The notes beneath the pieces were generated by a model. It was given only the letters and a program-made list of their open reading frames with translations. It did no database searches and was not told the origin of the DNA. Shown in pieces: positions 1-14,300 of a DNA stretch of 64,000 bases; the stretch's first letter is position 1, and each line of letters begins with the position of its first letter. The position numbers and the translations under genes are program-made. The stretch spans positions 12,740,001 to 12,804,000 of the forward strand of contig OU015650.1 of assembly GCA_907165275.2 (NCBI GenBank), in the 5' to 3' direction. Source of the stretch: Zygaena filipendulae. Lineage: Eukaryota > Arthropoda > Insecta > Lepidoptera > Zygaenidae.

Positions 1-2303
1 AGTTAAAAAACCTATTTCAGCGTTCGGGTGAAGCCCATATAGAATAGGAGATTCTGCTGGCATGGCGTCCTCTATGTATTGATGGTATCCACAATAGTCA
101 GTGTTGGGGGGAGCAGGAAAACCTGGTGCCAAATGAAGTTCACCATCCACCTAGCAGAATAAAAAGATTTAAGGAAAAGGCTGTGATACCTAATTATAAA
201 ACTCTCTTATTCAGATCTCTTACCAAACTTTTGTGTTATCTATATATACTTACCAGATCAGGTTGCATTAATTCTTCTAAATAAGCGTTACACAGTCGCC
301 GATCCCAATCATCAGTGATGTGACCACCATACATGATCTCTCCGAAAAGATATCTCAAGTCTTCCCAAGGGACTTTGGAGTTTGCTTCTAAGTAATTGAA
401 GAGGACGAATACGCTTATTGTGAGATCACCTGAAAAGGAATACGCATGACGTTATTATCGGGTAAAGGTATACTTTTGAAACTCAGTAAGAGTTTGATGT
501 GACTACCGCCTTAAATTACGTACCAACATTAAAAGGATAGATTTTGTTCCACCCTTGAGGGCCAAATTTTCGCCTTTCGGCCACAACGGCGTGGAAATAG
601 CAAAGTGCGAACAAAATCGCTTTGAACTCGGCTTCTTTACCACACATCTCTAAAGTTTCTTGATTAAAGTTATCTAAAGCTTTGTGAATATTTGCCTAAA
701 AATAAAATTCTTATATGTAATAATAATTTGAATAGTAAATCAACCAATAAAATTTATTTGGTTTTGAAATTTAACAAAAACGATGAGTCTTACTGAAAAC
801 TTTGTCTTACTTGCATTCCAGTAGGCGGCTCATTAGTAATTTTGATACTGGACTCCAGGATACCTTGTGGTATAATATGAGCAGTTGGAGTAGCAGCAGG
901 TTCAGCAGACATGAACAAACGAAAATTGTCATGGCATCCCGATGCGAAACTCTCCATTTTCTTTTCCAGACTTGGGAGCCATTTCTTCACTAAATGAATA
1001 TTCTGAAACACGGTTTTTTTATGAATGCACTTTGCAGCGTTAATTTAGTGTACTTTTCAGAATAAGCACACCAACCTGCAACACAACCCAGTGTCCTTTT
1101 TGAAATGATTCATCCATCGCTTGCTCAGCAACTACTTCTTGACCTTGACCCAGGGACACGTTATGAAAATTACCATTATCAGCTGTAAAACCCAAAACTT
1201 TGCCCAAAGTTTCTACATCTTTCAAAGGATTTACTCCCGGTGACAAAATAAAGAAAATAGGAGTCGTTGGACTAGTTTCTTCAAAAGATTTACTGAACTC
1301 AACAGTTCTATTTTCAACATATTTTGCACCCATTTTTTCTTCGATGTATGTTCTGAAAATATAAAGTTGTAAGATCTTACTGATCACTGGTGATACTGCT
1401 CTAAACACTTAATTAATTTTTTTGTAATAAAACTCACGCTACAGCATAAGTCATCCTATCAGGCCTTAGAGCTCTCAACATACAAAGCCTCTGTATAGCC
1501 GTTTTATTTTTCCATTCCTATAAGAAACGCGTATATATTATTATTTTTGTTTCTAAAGCCCAGATATAAGATTTTCTTGAGTTTTTCCAATTACTCACTT
1601 GCGGAAACTTTTCTTTTTCAGGACATTCAATTTCAACAATTTTCTTCCATCTTTTCGGTGAAGTTTCTATATCTCGATCGAGATTTCTAAATTCATCTTT
1701 ACTCGCCAAAGAACAAATACCACCCCAACTTTGGTTGGAAAGAAAATCAACAGGACTAGTAACGTGAGGCTTGATAGGAAACCGAAGGAAGAAATCAAGT
1801 TCTGCTAATGTTATTTCTTCACTCATTAAAAGAACCTAAAAAAATGTATATTAATTATGTATTCATTTCGGTGAGACCTTTATACAGTTTCTAGCTATTT
1901 TCCGTTTACCTGAAATGTCATTTGAGATGCAAATATAAGTTTATCGCATTCAAACAATCCTCTTGAAGTGTATTGAAACACTGAATAACTGATACAATCG
2001 ATAAGGTTTTTGACTCTTGAGTTAACTTCTTCCGCCGGCTCTGCCCGTGAGATAGCTTTTTGGAAGACTACGCTAAAAGCCTTAAAAAATATCAAAGGAC
2101 AATACCTCAATTTATTAACGATTTCATGTTGGTCCTTGGATGTTTTTAAAATAAATACTAACCTTCAACGAAAACTGATAAATCGGATTAATTGTATTGA
2201 GATCATTTAAAATAAAGTATAATAAAGAAGCTCTGGCTGCTGCTGGTCGATAGAATTCACGAGCTTGATCGATTTGATGTGACGTTATTTTAGCTTCAGC
2301 CAC
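1..2303 (-). CDS. Dynein AAA6 and start of C-terminal domain, exons 50-58 (partial)
   Basis: Exons 2163-2303, 1910-2080, 1599-1835, 1438-1517, 1076-1352, 811-1002, 524-695, 254-429 and 1-150 encode residues 3644-4175. Landmarks are [89 protein letters not shown], and [20 protein letters not shown]. Exon 58 runs off the window after [15 protein letters not shown]. The rest of the C-terminal cap domain is therefore expected on the neighbouring sequence. Confidence 0.93.
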
Positions 2304-5300
2304 CTGAAACGTAAAAACAAATTGTGTTATCTAATTTTACAATGTCAAATTCTTATAATAAACTAGTTAATAAGATTAATTACTTTTTTCTCAATATCAG
2401 CCGCAGTTTTTTTTGTTATTTCTAAATTCTCCACCAAAGCTGTATCGCCTAATACATTCTCTCCAGCCGAAGACAAACGAGATAACAAATCGTCTTCAAG
2501 ACTCTTTAATTGAATTTTAAATTGGTTCTGTTGCTTTGTCAATTCCGCTTTTAATTCTTCGAGATCTGGTCGCTCAGCTTTCACTACTTCAGCTAAAAGT
2601 TGGTCTTCTAAACCATCTCTAGTTACAGTGAAATTGACAAGAGTAGTCTGCGCTTGCATTTCAGGCTTGTAATGTGGATTTGCTAATTTCGTATGCAAGA
2701 TTAGTCTAAAGGTAGAATTATACTCTACCTCTTTGTCACCCATTTTGATCGCCCTGTTAATTTAAAAATTTTGTTACCACCACTACACCACTAAATAGTA
2801 TTTGTCATACTATCAAGATTTAGTACCTATCAAATATAGTTTACTGACCTTCCTTTCTTAATTAAATTTCGACCAAGTAACGGATCCAGTACTGGATCTA
2901 CTGTTTCATCAATATTCTCTAAGAGAACCGTGTCTCCTCTTATAATGGCCTTCTCTATGGTATCTAAATAGCCTTTAGTTCCTAGACGAATTACACATAA
3001 CTTGTCGCCGTATTTTTGTTTGATCCATTTTACACCTTGTAACTGTAAAAATATAAATTTTAATTATGACTTGTATGAGGTTAATCTATTGCACGTTATA
3101 GCCGTAATTTACTTGTGGATCAATCATAAGTGGCCAACGGTCAGAATTTGATAATATTGTGGCATTTTCGGTACTCATACGATCTGAAGGAAGTCCCTCA
3201 TTTTGCCACATAGCGATCGTGGTATCGTCAGTCAACATTGTCAGTGGATCTAATCCTTCAGTAATTGGTATTGGTGGCTGCAATATATAGGTACAAATTA
3301 ATATTTACTAAATAATGATAAAGCACCAAAAGAACCACCCAATTTTGTGTATGAGTTCAAACCTCTAAAGTCTTCAGAAAGACAAGCCAGTTTTTGTGCA
3401 ATAGATCCAATCTGTATTGTTTCGTAAAACATCCGACGTAAGATATAAAAGCACAAACTAGAAGTACGTCGCCTGGGAGGGTTGTGCTTTGTTGCATAAA
3501 GCTGTAATGCAAAATAATAATGATTAATGTTTCCAAAATAATTATTGCTTTTTTTTAAAATACAACTCAGAAAATTCGGGTCATAGTCGTAACTCGAAAT
3601 GATAACCTAATTAAGTCAGTTAAAAATTGCACCATCCAATCGCTAATGGTATAATCTCATGAAAGATGTCATTGCAAAGGTCGACAAATATTATTTTTTC
3701 TCGGGACGGATAAATAGCTAAACCAGGCCCTGCTTTAGTATAAAACCTACCTAGAGACAGCTTCAGCCCATCTCACGTTCTCACTAGCAAGTCCATTAAC
3801 GAGTCTGTTGGCTAATTGTATGGTTCTATTCGTTGCATCAGCTTCTTGTTGACATTTGAGCTTTTCTGCTGTTGCTTTCTCAAAATCTGCTGTAAGGGTT
3901 GCTAATTGCTCTTCCAAGGACTAATAAACAATTAAAATTTAAGTATTTATACATATACAAAAATACAATATATTCAGTATTTTTATTATTTCTTTTGTAA
4001 GTTATTCATTAAAATATTATTTGTTTACCGCAACTTTGGACTTAATAGCTTTCAATTTCTCTGATGCTGCTGCTAATTCTGCGTTAGCGGCAGCTAGCGC
4101 CTTTCGTTTGGGCTCTACATCACAGAATACTTCATAAAATTTTATGATGTTTATTACCCATGCGCAAAGACCAGCAGCTGCTGCTGATTTAGATCTAATA
4201 AATTCTGAAAATAAAACAATTGGTTATTGAATTTTTTGATGTTTATCACTTAGTGCTATTGATTTAGATTTTTGAATAACCTGGTTCAAATTCTGAATCC
4301 TTAAGATAAGGTTGAATAGCTTTGATAACATCTGGATGAATATTTTCCTTGTCGTAATTTATAAGAGCTTCTAGAAAAACATCTACTTTCGCCATTACAA
4401 CCTGCAAACAAATCACACACAGCATGAGTTTGCAAATAAGCAAAGCAACCTACAATTGGACATTGAAATGCCTGTGAGTTACAAAAAGAAGTTACAAAAA
4501 GAAGAAAGCTTTACCTTAGCAGCCTTCCAGCTTCTGTCTTTAGGAATCTTTCCTCCTGGGGCTAATACCACCATGACAGCTGCGGTTACATTAGTAACAG
4601 CACCAGGTGGGGATCCAAAAGATTTTAATTCTGTCAGATTAGCTTTGTTCAAGGTGTTCAAAGCCTCTTGTGCAGCAACCAATGCTGGTTCAGCTTTGAT
4701 AAGGTCTTCTTCACAATCTTTTTGTTTCTTTGCAACCTCTTCAGCTATGACTGCTACTTTTTCTTCTTCCTCATCAGCTGAAGTTTTTAAATTATCAATT
4801 TAAAAGAAACAAGTAATTAATTTAAGACTTAATTATTTTTACATTAACAACCGTTATGATTATGCTGAAAAAATATCGTTATAAATATAAAGTTCCGAAA
4901 CATACCGAGAGCTTTTTCATTTTGCACTTTGAGGGTTTCCACACCAACGATCTCTATAAGTTTGTCTGCTGCTTCGTTTTTTTGTTGCAATTCTACTTCT
5001 TGTACTGCTAGCTTTACTTTTAGCTCATCTACTTGACATGCTGTGCTTCGAAGTTTTTCCAAACCATTTTCTAATCTAAACATTAAAATCGTTAAATAAT
5101 TAATTCATAAAAATCTATGTAATATAATAAAAATCACTAAAACCATACATTCAGTAGTCATTTACCTAACGATTTTTGCACGAAGTTCATCAGTTTTCAT
5201 CATGACTAGTTTTGAATACAAACTGATTTGTTCCAAATAACTTTTAGGTGTTGTATAGTTGTATCTTCTTTCATTTGATAAATATGCCTTGGAAATCGTG

Positions 5301-8300
5301 TTGACTGATGTGTGAACATATGCCATAAATCTGGATACTGAATCTCTGAGTGATAACTGTAATGATTTTATTTTTTTTAATATTACAATAACTACATATT
5401 AAAATATCCAGTTGTCCTTTTAATTAACAAAGATGATTATCATATCTTACCGGTAAATCATGAAGTTCCTCCAAAAATCTTTTAGATACCGAAACCAATG
5501 CTTCTTGAGGCCATTCATGAAACCAGTTTATAGAAGTGCAGTTGATCAAGGCTGGAAACTTTCTCGATCTGACTCTTAAAGTTGAACCGACTGGAGAGAA
5601 ACACAGTACGACTTTTAATTGCTTACGAACTCTATCGATGAAGAATTTCCAGCATATTTCTCTGGTGTCAGGAAGACCAGCTCCTTTGACCTAAAATCAT
5701 ATTACTGTATTTGAATAGGCAAAACATATATGATATAACGACATATTTTATTGGTGCATAACCTTCATTAGGTAAGTAGCATTTATGTGAAGATTATATA
5801 GGTTGAGTAAAACACAAGAAATTTATTCAAACCAGTAATCGTAATCTGTCCGAAACTGACCTCGTTTCTTACGCCACTTATAATTTGCTCTATTTCGTCA
5901 TCAGGAAACAAATCAGCTACTTCTCCAGAAGCCAACAAATCATTAATAAGAACCAAAAACTGTTCATTGGCAACTTGAGCATCCGTCATCAAAAACATAA
6001 TTCCAACATTCTTTAATCCCGTTTTTATGAACAGTCCTGATAATTCATTCTGAAATTTAAAATCATTACATAACGAAAGACGATTATCAGGGTTTGGAGT
6101 TAATACTGCTCAGGACTGGGAGTACCTTGAAAGAGTTATTAAAAAAATTGGAATGTCTTTTGAAAAATATTTTGTATAATTTTTACAGAAATGTCTACCT
6201 TTAAATCTGTAACTCCATATCCCTTCTTAAGCTGAATCTGAAATACTTCCAAACTTGATATAAATGCGGCTAAACGTGATAATGACTGTTTTCCAGAGCC
6301 TCCTACACCAACAAGTAAAGCACTCCCTCTTGGACTTTCTAGAATACGATTTATTCTGAAATTAAGACACATTTTTTGGTTCGTTTATAAGTTCTACCTA
6401 AAAACTATCCGAAATTAATGACGTGTTACCTGCAAATGTGCATCATTGCATCCTCGAAAAGAACTAAGTTCATAGCAGCAATGAGATCGTTGTAGCTAGC
6501 CATAGCTTCTGTCAGCAACTTATTCAATTGCTCCCAAGATGTAACCGGCATATATTTTGGTTCACCAATACCGCCAGCAAAGTGGCAATAGATGTTTGGC
6601 CGATCAAACACTAAGCCTTCGTCGATATCCTTGACAAAAAGGTTGAATATGAAAGTTATTTTGCCCATTAATTTACAAAAGACTACACACTTGTACTTAC
6701 CTCGAAGTTTTTCTTGCAAAGATCCACTTGCATTTTAAGAAAAGTATCAATATCTTTATCTTCAGTTAGTTTGTCACCATATACACGATGCGTCTCATGC
6801 AACCATAGACGTATCAAATCCGACGGATTTTCAAGACATTCATTAGTACTGAACAAAAGTCCCTGGAAAGAAAATATGATATTTAAAAACGTGATCGGAA
6901 TATTTAATTGTTTTTTGCATTTAAAATGTCACTTTCATCTTTTCACATAAATGTTATCGTATATTTTACCTGAAATATATTTGATAAATCTCTCAAATTA
7001 AAGATATAATGAAATTTGATTGCAGTTGGCAAAAAGACTTGAGATACTTTGTTGTGTAAAGCTATTGATGCCGTAACGACATTTGCTGAAAATAAGCCAA
7101 ACATGTCTATCACATAGTCATCTATATGAAAGATAAATAAAAATGTTAAATTATTGTGCTGTTACTTACTTGATAGTTTACACACGTTAACACTGATCTT
7201 TAGTTCTGGATTAGTCAAATGCTGACTCAAAATCGAATGATAAATATTATTCAATGCCTCTACATTAGGAAAACTTATAGCAAATACGCAAAAATGTCTT
7301 TGCAATCTTGGATTTATTGTAAAGCTACCTGACGTCGGATTCATGCAGGATACGTATTGAGTGTTGTGGATATCTTTCAACGTTAGTTTAGTTCTATCGT
7401 ACCAATGGTTATAATCCAAATGCTGTCTTATTAAGGTATGAGGTTGAACAGTTCCGTAACTGTCAACTTCGGGCATGTTCATATCATCTATAAAGTAAAT
7501 CAGGGTCTTATTGCCGGGAGGACCGTAGTTTCGACCAGCTTTCTTTTCCAGAGGCTTCTCCAAGGCCTTTTGGAGCATTTCTGATGATGTGTAAAAGTTA
7601 AATGGTACAGATTGTATCGCGTAGCTTTCTGAAAGGCTGCAAATCAATAAATAATTCAATCAACTAAAGTGTATTAAATTTAATTCCTTACACAATTTTT
7701 ATAAATATTTTTTTACAAAACTCACCCTTGAAGTTTTTCATTCACCAAAACCGTTTTGCCACATCCGGCTCCACCTACAAGCATGACTGGGTGTTTGTTC
7801 TTCATTAAGAGGTCCAAAAAAAATCTTATACGAACGGTCTCTGCTGTTGGCACTAATACAGCCTATGGAAGAAAGGAAATTTAATTTACGGCATAAGAAT
7901 GATCTCTACGATTTTAATCGACCGTCGCGTCGTTTATCCAGTTGTCTTTTCATACAAATAGGCATAAGGCAATCAAATATTGTACCTGCAATGGGATATC
8001 GGGATCCAATTCAAATTTAGGAACTTTTTCAGTCCATTGTGTAAACTGTTTAGTTTCTGAGTCGATGTAATAATCAAACACTGTACCACCAGAAGGAAAT
8101 TTAACATTTTTAAATTCGTTTACCCACCATTTGGAAAACTCTGCGAAGAAGTATAGAGAATATACCTATATTATAATTCACTTGTAAGCGATGGGCTACT
8201 AAACTTTTCAGATATCGATAAGTACGTATATTGTTCTCGTAAGAATCTTACCAACTCTATAATCAATATTTGTATCTTGAAACATAGCAGATCCGAAAGC

Positions 8301-11300
8301 CCATACGCAAGCAAATGCAAAATAAATATCATGCCATTCCTTTGGACATTCTGCTGGTGTGTTTTCAGGCACAAGTAAACAATTAAGTAGATGACACAGC
8401 ATCTGCACGTGAGCCATATCGGCTATAGGAGTAATTTTTTTGAACCTATTTCTTACAGTCTCCAAGCATGCAGGAATATATTTGTCAAATAAAATAACTA
8501 AGTTTGATTTTTCAGCTGGAACTTTTCTCGTTTCTACCCAACTTGTCACGTATCTAAAATAGAAAATAACCATATTTTTATATACACAATTTGCGTAATG
8601 GATTTTATCAAAAGTATAATTTTAAGCACTTACGGATTCCATCCTAAATCTTGAGGATTAATGTATAAAATACCAGCTCTCGACACAGTAGCTGGGGTTG
8701 CTGTACGAAGATTAGATATCTCAAACATAAGCCTCATGGTGGGAGTGAGGGCTATTCGTTCGTTACTAGCCAACGTAAGAATTTTGTTATCATCCATAAC
8801 TGTATTCAAGGACTCAATCCACATTGGGTCGATATCACCATCTAAAACTATCCACTTGGGATTCTCCCCTACTATATTAGCTTGATCTCTCATTATACAT
8901 GAAAAGAGCCCATCTTTCCACTCCCTAGTTGCTGGATTAATTATCCCAAACAGTTCATCGTTAGTTACTGCTTTTGGGTTTAAATCATTATAAATCGGTT
9001 TCTTTTTTTGATTCTGATATGTTTTGAAAAGTGTTTTCCAAACTTGAGTTTTACCTGTACCAGCACTACCAACGATAAATACTGAATGACGTACTTCCAG
9101 CAATTCCTCCAGTTGCACGACTTTAAGAATAAAATTATCTTCTGGTTGAAGGAGCAAATCCATTGCAGCTTGTTTGACAGTTCTCTCAAATTCCAAGTCA
9201 CGCTTTCTGGGCACTTCTAGAGCAGGAAATAAATCTCCGATCAAACCCATAAATACTGGCATATCATCCGTCACTATTTTAGGAATGTTAAAGTCACGAA
9301 GTGCTCTCATTAGTACCTCTTCTTCCGGTCTACCAGGATCACCTCTCTAAAAATATGTACTTATTAATAATTTAGATTGTTGAATCTCTTCAAAATATTG
9401 ATAATAATATTTATGAAAAAAATTAAGATACTCATATCGTTTACCTTTAGAGATCCAGCAACGACAAGTACTGATTTTATCGCTCTCAGACCCCAATCAT
9501 AATGGTCTTGTTTAGATAATAACTCTTTACACAAAGTGTACAGAGTAATAAATTTTCTGGCCAAAATCTTGGCATCTTGAAAACCTTCAGCAACTAACAT
9601 AATTTCACAAATTAATTCAAAATCAGGAACAACCATGGCACATGGTCTAAAAAGTGCTTTTAAATTTTCAGGTAATTCTGTTCGTCCAGCGTATCCTGGA
9701 TTCATAGTTATAAAAATACCAACCGATGGAACCAAAGCTATAATTTCACCCATAAAATTAAATTTCTCCTTCTTGTCTCTACAAAGAAGCATTGCATTAC
9801 TTCTAATAACGTTATTAGCGAATCTACATACATTATAAATTGTAAATAAAGATGTTACTCACCGAATAGCATCTTGGACTGATTTAACCTGGACTGCCAC
9901 CACAGATAAGACTTCAACAGAAATCCTATTAAATTCATCAAAACATCCCCAGGCACCGGTTTGTGCTAAGCCTTTATAAATATTGCCACATGACTACGAA
10001 ACAAGAATAAAACAAACATCAGTAACGTAGAAAATCCAACAGTATTCTTTGTTATGCGTAGTATTATTACCTGGTAATCCATTTGTTCTGAACAATTAAA
10101 TACATAAACCATAATTCCTAAAGCTCGTCCCAAGTCTTTCGTTGTTTCCGTTTTACCTGTTCCAGCCGGACCCGCTGGACCTCCTCCCATAATTAAATGT
10201 AATGACTGCGTCAGTGTTATATAGCATCTATCAGTTAACGGCGTGATAACTAGACGAGGAGTGTTTCCTAAATATTCATAGCTATATAAGAATTGTGCAT
10301 CACAGATGTTGGCATAGCAATTGCTGTCTGTTTCATCCCATCTAAAAAAACAGTTACAATTATAGGACAATGGACACGTACTTAGGGGACTTTGTTCTAT
10401 GCTTAGGTAATAATTACATTAATTATGGCGCTATTTTACTAAGCCTATGACCAAGTACATCTAATTTAAGTACTAGCAATTTATAAACCTGTGTCGAAGC
10501 TGAGACTGCCATTGAAACGCTGATCCTGCCTCGACCTTCCCTTGTATCATTTTGCTTACAACATCTCTTGAATGAACATCTATTGTGCAAATTGTCATTA
10601 TCTTTTGCCGATCTTGCTTGCTAAGCTCTCCAATCAATAAAGTAATTAATGTACTCAGTTGAGCTACTTGTTTCTTGTAGTAATCTTTGAGAGCATTGTC
10701 ATATCCTTCTTCTAGTCTTGAAAAAGCCATGTTAACTTCTGTAGTCCACCAAATTTGAGAACAGCACAACGATATTTGAGCCATATAATCAAATAACCAT
10801 TGTTCTCTTGGTTTCTCTTCATAAGAAACTATTGCTTCTCCAAAGTAGTGACGGATGGATGATCTCATTATGGCTTGCAAACGATTTAACCAAATTTCAA
10901 CCTAAAAAAATATTAAAATTAACCTGACGAATGCAAAACGATAGATTTATAATAAATGATTATTTTTTTACCGGCCCAGTACAGTCACAACTTCCGTGGA
11001 ATGGAACATATTCACCATCTTTCGCTATCATCCCTGACGCCACTTTTTCATTAGGATTCTCAGTTTCAATAAATCTAAGTTTTGCCATTGAATCAAAAAG
11101 TTTTGTTAAATGTCTGCAAATAAATTATAAACACATTGTCTATAAATATAAACAACATAAAACTGTAAACACTACAAATAACAATGAGTTTTGACCTTAT
11201 CACCAATTCTGCCTGGTTTCCATTTGACAAAATATCCAGTAAATCCGCTGATGAGACAAAATAAAATCTTGGAAAAGCTAATCTTTTTGTCTCTAAGTAC

Positions 11301-14300
11301 TCTGCTAAAGCTTTTTCGCAAATAATTAAATCTTTTTGAAGAATATCCAACTTGTCTACCAAACCATCTTTATTCGTCCCCTTTATAACGTTTGGTGTTT
11401 TAGACATTTCTTTCGATAAAATCTAGAATATAAACAGAAAATATTTGATATTTACCTAAAACTTAATTACTCTTAAAATGAAAGCTTAAAAAATACCAAC
11501 TTTGAACTCAGTGTCAATCCTATCAAATCTGGCTGAATCCTCTGGCAGTTGTTTTCTTATATCTTCTGAGCTCATAAATATACTTTCCAAATGAGTCCAT
11601 GTTCTTTGAACTTCGAACCATACCATTATGACTTGATCCGCTATTGACAACTTTTGCTGCCAGCCTGATACTTCTTCCAGAAAATGGGCAATGAATTTAG
11701 ATGTTATCAGATTTTGAAGCTGGACCTACAAACATGTAAGCAGCTATCACAATCAATAAATGACTATCAGCCTTCAAACCATTAAAAACAAAATGAGCAT
11801 CTCCTATTCTTTAAGCAACTATTCACTTATTTACTTGGTTTTCTTCAAGTGTTTCAATGAGTTCTTCACTGGCCCTCAATAGTATACACCCTGTTCTAGG
11901 ATGCACCTCTTGTTCAAACTCCATCCCGCTCCAAGTCGTATTAAGATCTTTTAATGTCTTTTCCATCGACATCTCCTTTACCGCTTTGTCTACTATATTC
12001 TTCACTTCCTCTTCACATTCATGCAAATTAAGTGCTAACAAGTCTGCCAAAGTCGTATTCGCATCCATAACTATTCTAACCTGATAATTTAAAATAAAAT
12101 ATTAAACATAGGTACCTACTTATATTAACTATTTACTTCAGAAATATAAAAAATGTAATTCTACATGTTTATTAAAAAAAAAATTAGTTAAGTAGGTACA
12201 TATTTTATACATCACGTTCAACAAAATTGTTTTTTTATCATTATTGAGAATTCAGTAATTAAGTAGGTAAGTTTACATTTCATATCCAAGCTAGTGCAAA
12301 ATTTATAATTGTGCAAGTTAGGGATTATTATTTATGAACAGTTCACTGTGAAACATACTTACAGTGAGTTCAGGTGGTAATGCGGCTAATGTCTGTGAAT
12401 CATAAACATATTTACATTCTCATAACATTTATACATTCAAAAACATTCCTCTGGGAGAAGGCGTAACGCAACACCATAAACAAACTGTGCCAATTCCATT
12501 TAAAGCGCCAATTTCATGCTAGCATGTAACCGTATCATGCAAAGAGTATTAAACAAGTTTCAGACCAATCTTCAATCCAATGAAACACCAGTGCGAGATC
12601 CAGAAAAGGCCATATTTACATCGTTTTAGTTATTTACAATTTTATTTAATTTTTTTGTGTATGTTTTTACATGAACCATAATATATAATATTATAATATA
12701 TATATATTATCATAAGTATATTTAAATTTTAGACGCAACATTTCGAATAATTACTTACCTTTGTACTTCTCATCAGCTGATCCCAATGCCTTTCCCTTAT
12801 TGCTGGATTTTGAAGTTCACCAACGGCTCTTAAAGATGTTAACATGTTTTTTACCGTAGCCTCTAAACTAATGTACGCATCCCAGCTAAAATAAACGAAT
12901 TGAATGAGAGGAAGCATGCGATACAAGTATTATCTAAAAGACTTGACATTTACCTTCTCATTTCTTTATCTAATAGTCTGATTTCTTTGGCGAATTTCTT
13001 GCATTCAATGTCCATATTCTCAACATCGATCTTACGCCAAGGTGTCTTCTTCCAGTCTTCAATACTTGTATGAACAATGTACGCGTAATCCCAAAGTTGC
13101 TGAATGGCAGTATTATGTTAGATTTTATAATGAACTATACCACCGGTAACTTTAATATTACACCTAACTTACCTTTAACATTCTTAATTCTTTCCTGCAC
13201 TGCTTCAATAATTTAAATTCTGGAACATTGACCTCAAATAATGATCCAGATTCTTGTATCGATTTCATTTCATCTTCTAAATGTAATAGTTCAAAATCAA
13301 CTCTCGACATTAAGGCATAAGGATCATCACTGTCGTATTTGAAAAACTAAAATAAAAATTCATTAATGATTAAATTATTCAATTAGATTTCAGTTTAGGA
13401 TAGTCATAATGAGGAAATAATATTCGAATAATCTTACATTATATCGTTTAAAGACCTCTCTATAATACGTGACATGTGCATCGAATGTAGCAATTTTCTT
13501 TCGTATGCAAGAAACTTCAGCTGCTTGTAATGGAGCAACTTGTTGTTTCACAGTCAACGCTAATTTCTTCGTAGCTTGCCATTGCTCTGGTAATTCCTGA
13601 AATACTACGTTTTAAGAGATCATACATAAACTAGTTAAGTCTCTTAAATTGAAATTTAAAAAGCCACACCTGTAAAAGTACGTTAACTTCTTCCGGAATA
13701 TCCATGTCGTAAAATTTCAAGAGTTCAATAGTTTCTGTTAAAGGATGGAACATATCATCAGTGGCTGTTCCACGATCCTTTACATTCATAAGGTAGCCCA
13801 TAACAGTAACTAAAGCTTCGTAATCACCTTCCGGCACAGGTTGTAGCAAACCTAAAATTCAGTGTGATGTGGTTAAGGAAAATTAAAATGAAAGACAACT
13901 TTCTCGTTATTAATTTTTACCTTCGTCAGCCTCACGAATGAAATTTCCTAAATCACTTAAACTATTGGTAACGTTGTTGACCAAATGCTCTTTGTACATA
14001 TTGCCCCATTTCCTTACAGTGTTAAGAAGAGCTTGACGAAATGGTCTTATGTCAACCTAAGAAATACAAAAATTTCATTATTTTCGTATATTTATCCTAA
14101 GATTATATTTGAGCATATAAAATAAATCATATCCTTTCTAACCTGGAACCAACAGTTAAATACTTTGTAAGAATCCATATCTTCGATTTCCATGAATAAA
14201 TTTTCGTAGTGGTCTATTTGCTCTCTAAAAGCTTCCATTTTAGGTGGACAAGGAGTTGGTGGTGGATTATCTTTATCTTCAACGCCAATCCTATCTACTT

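Noticed and set aside
7481..7511. Loss of the AAA3 P-loop in dynein
   Set aside because: The P-loop is intact as GGAGCGKT in the previous exon (7726-7862); the Cys is a substitution at a tolerant position.
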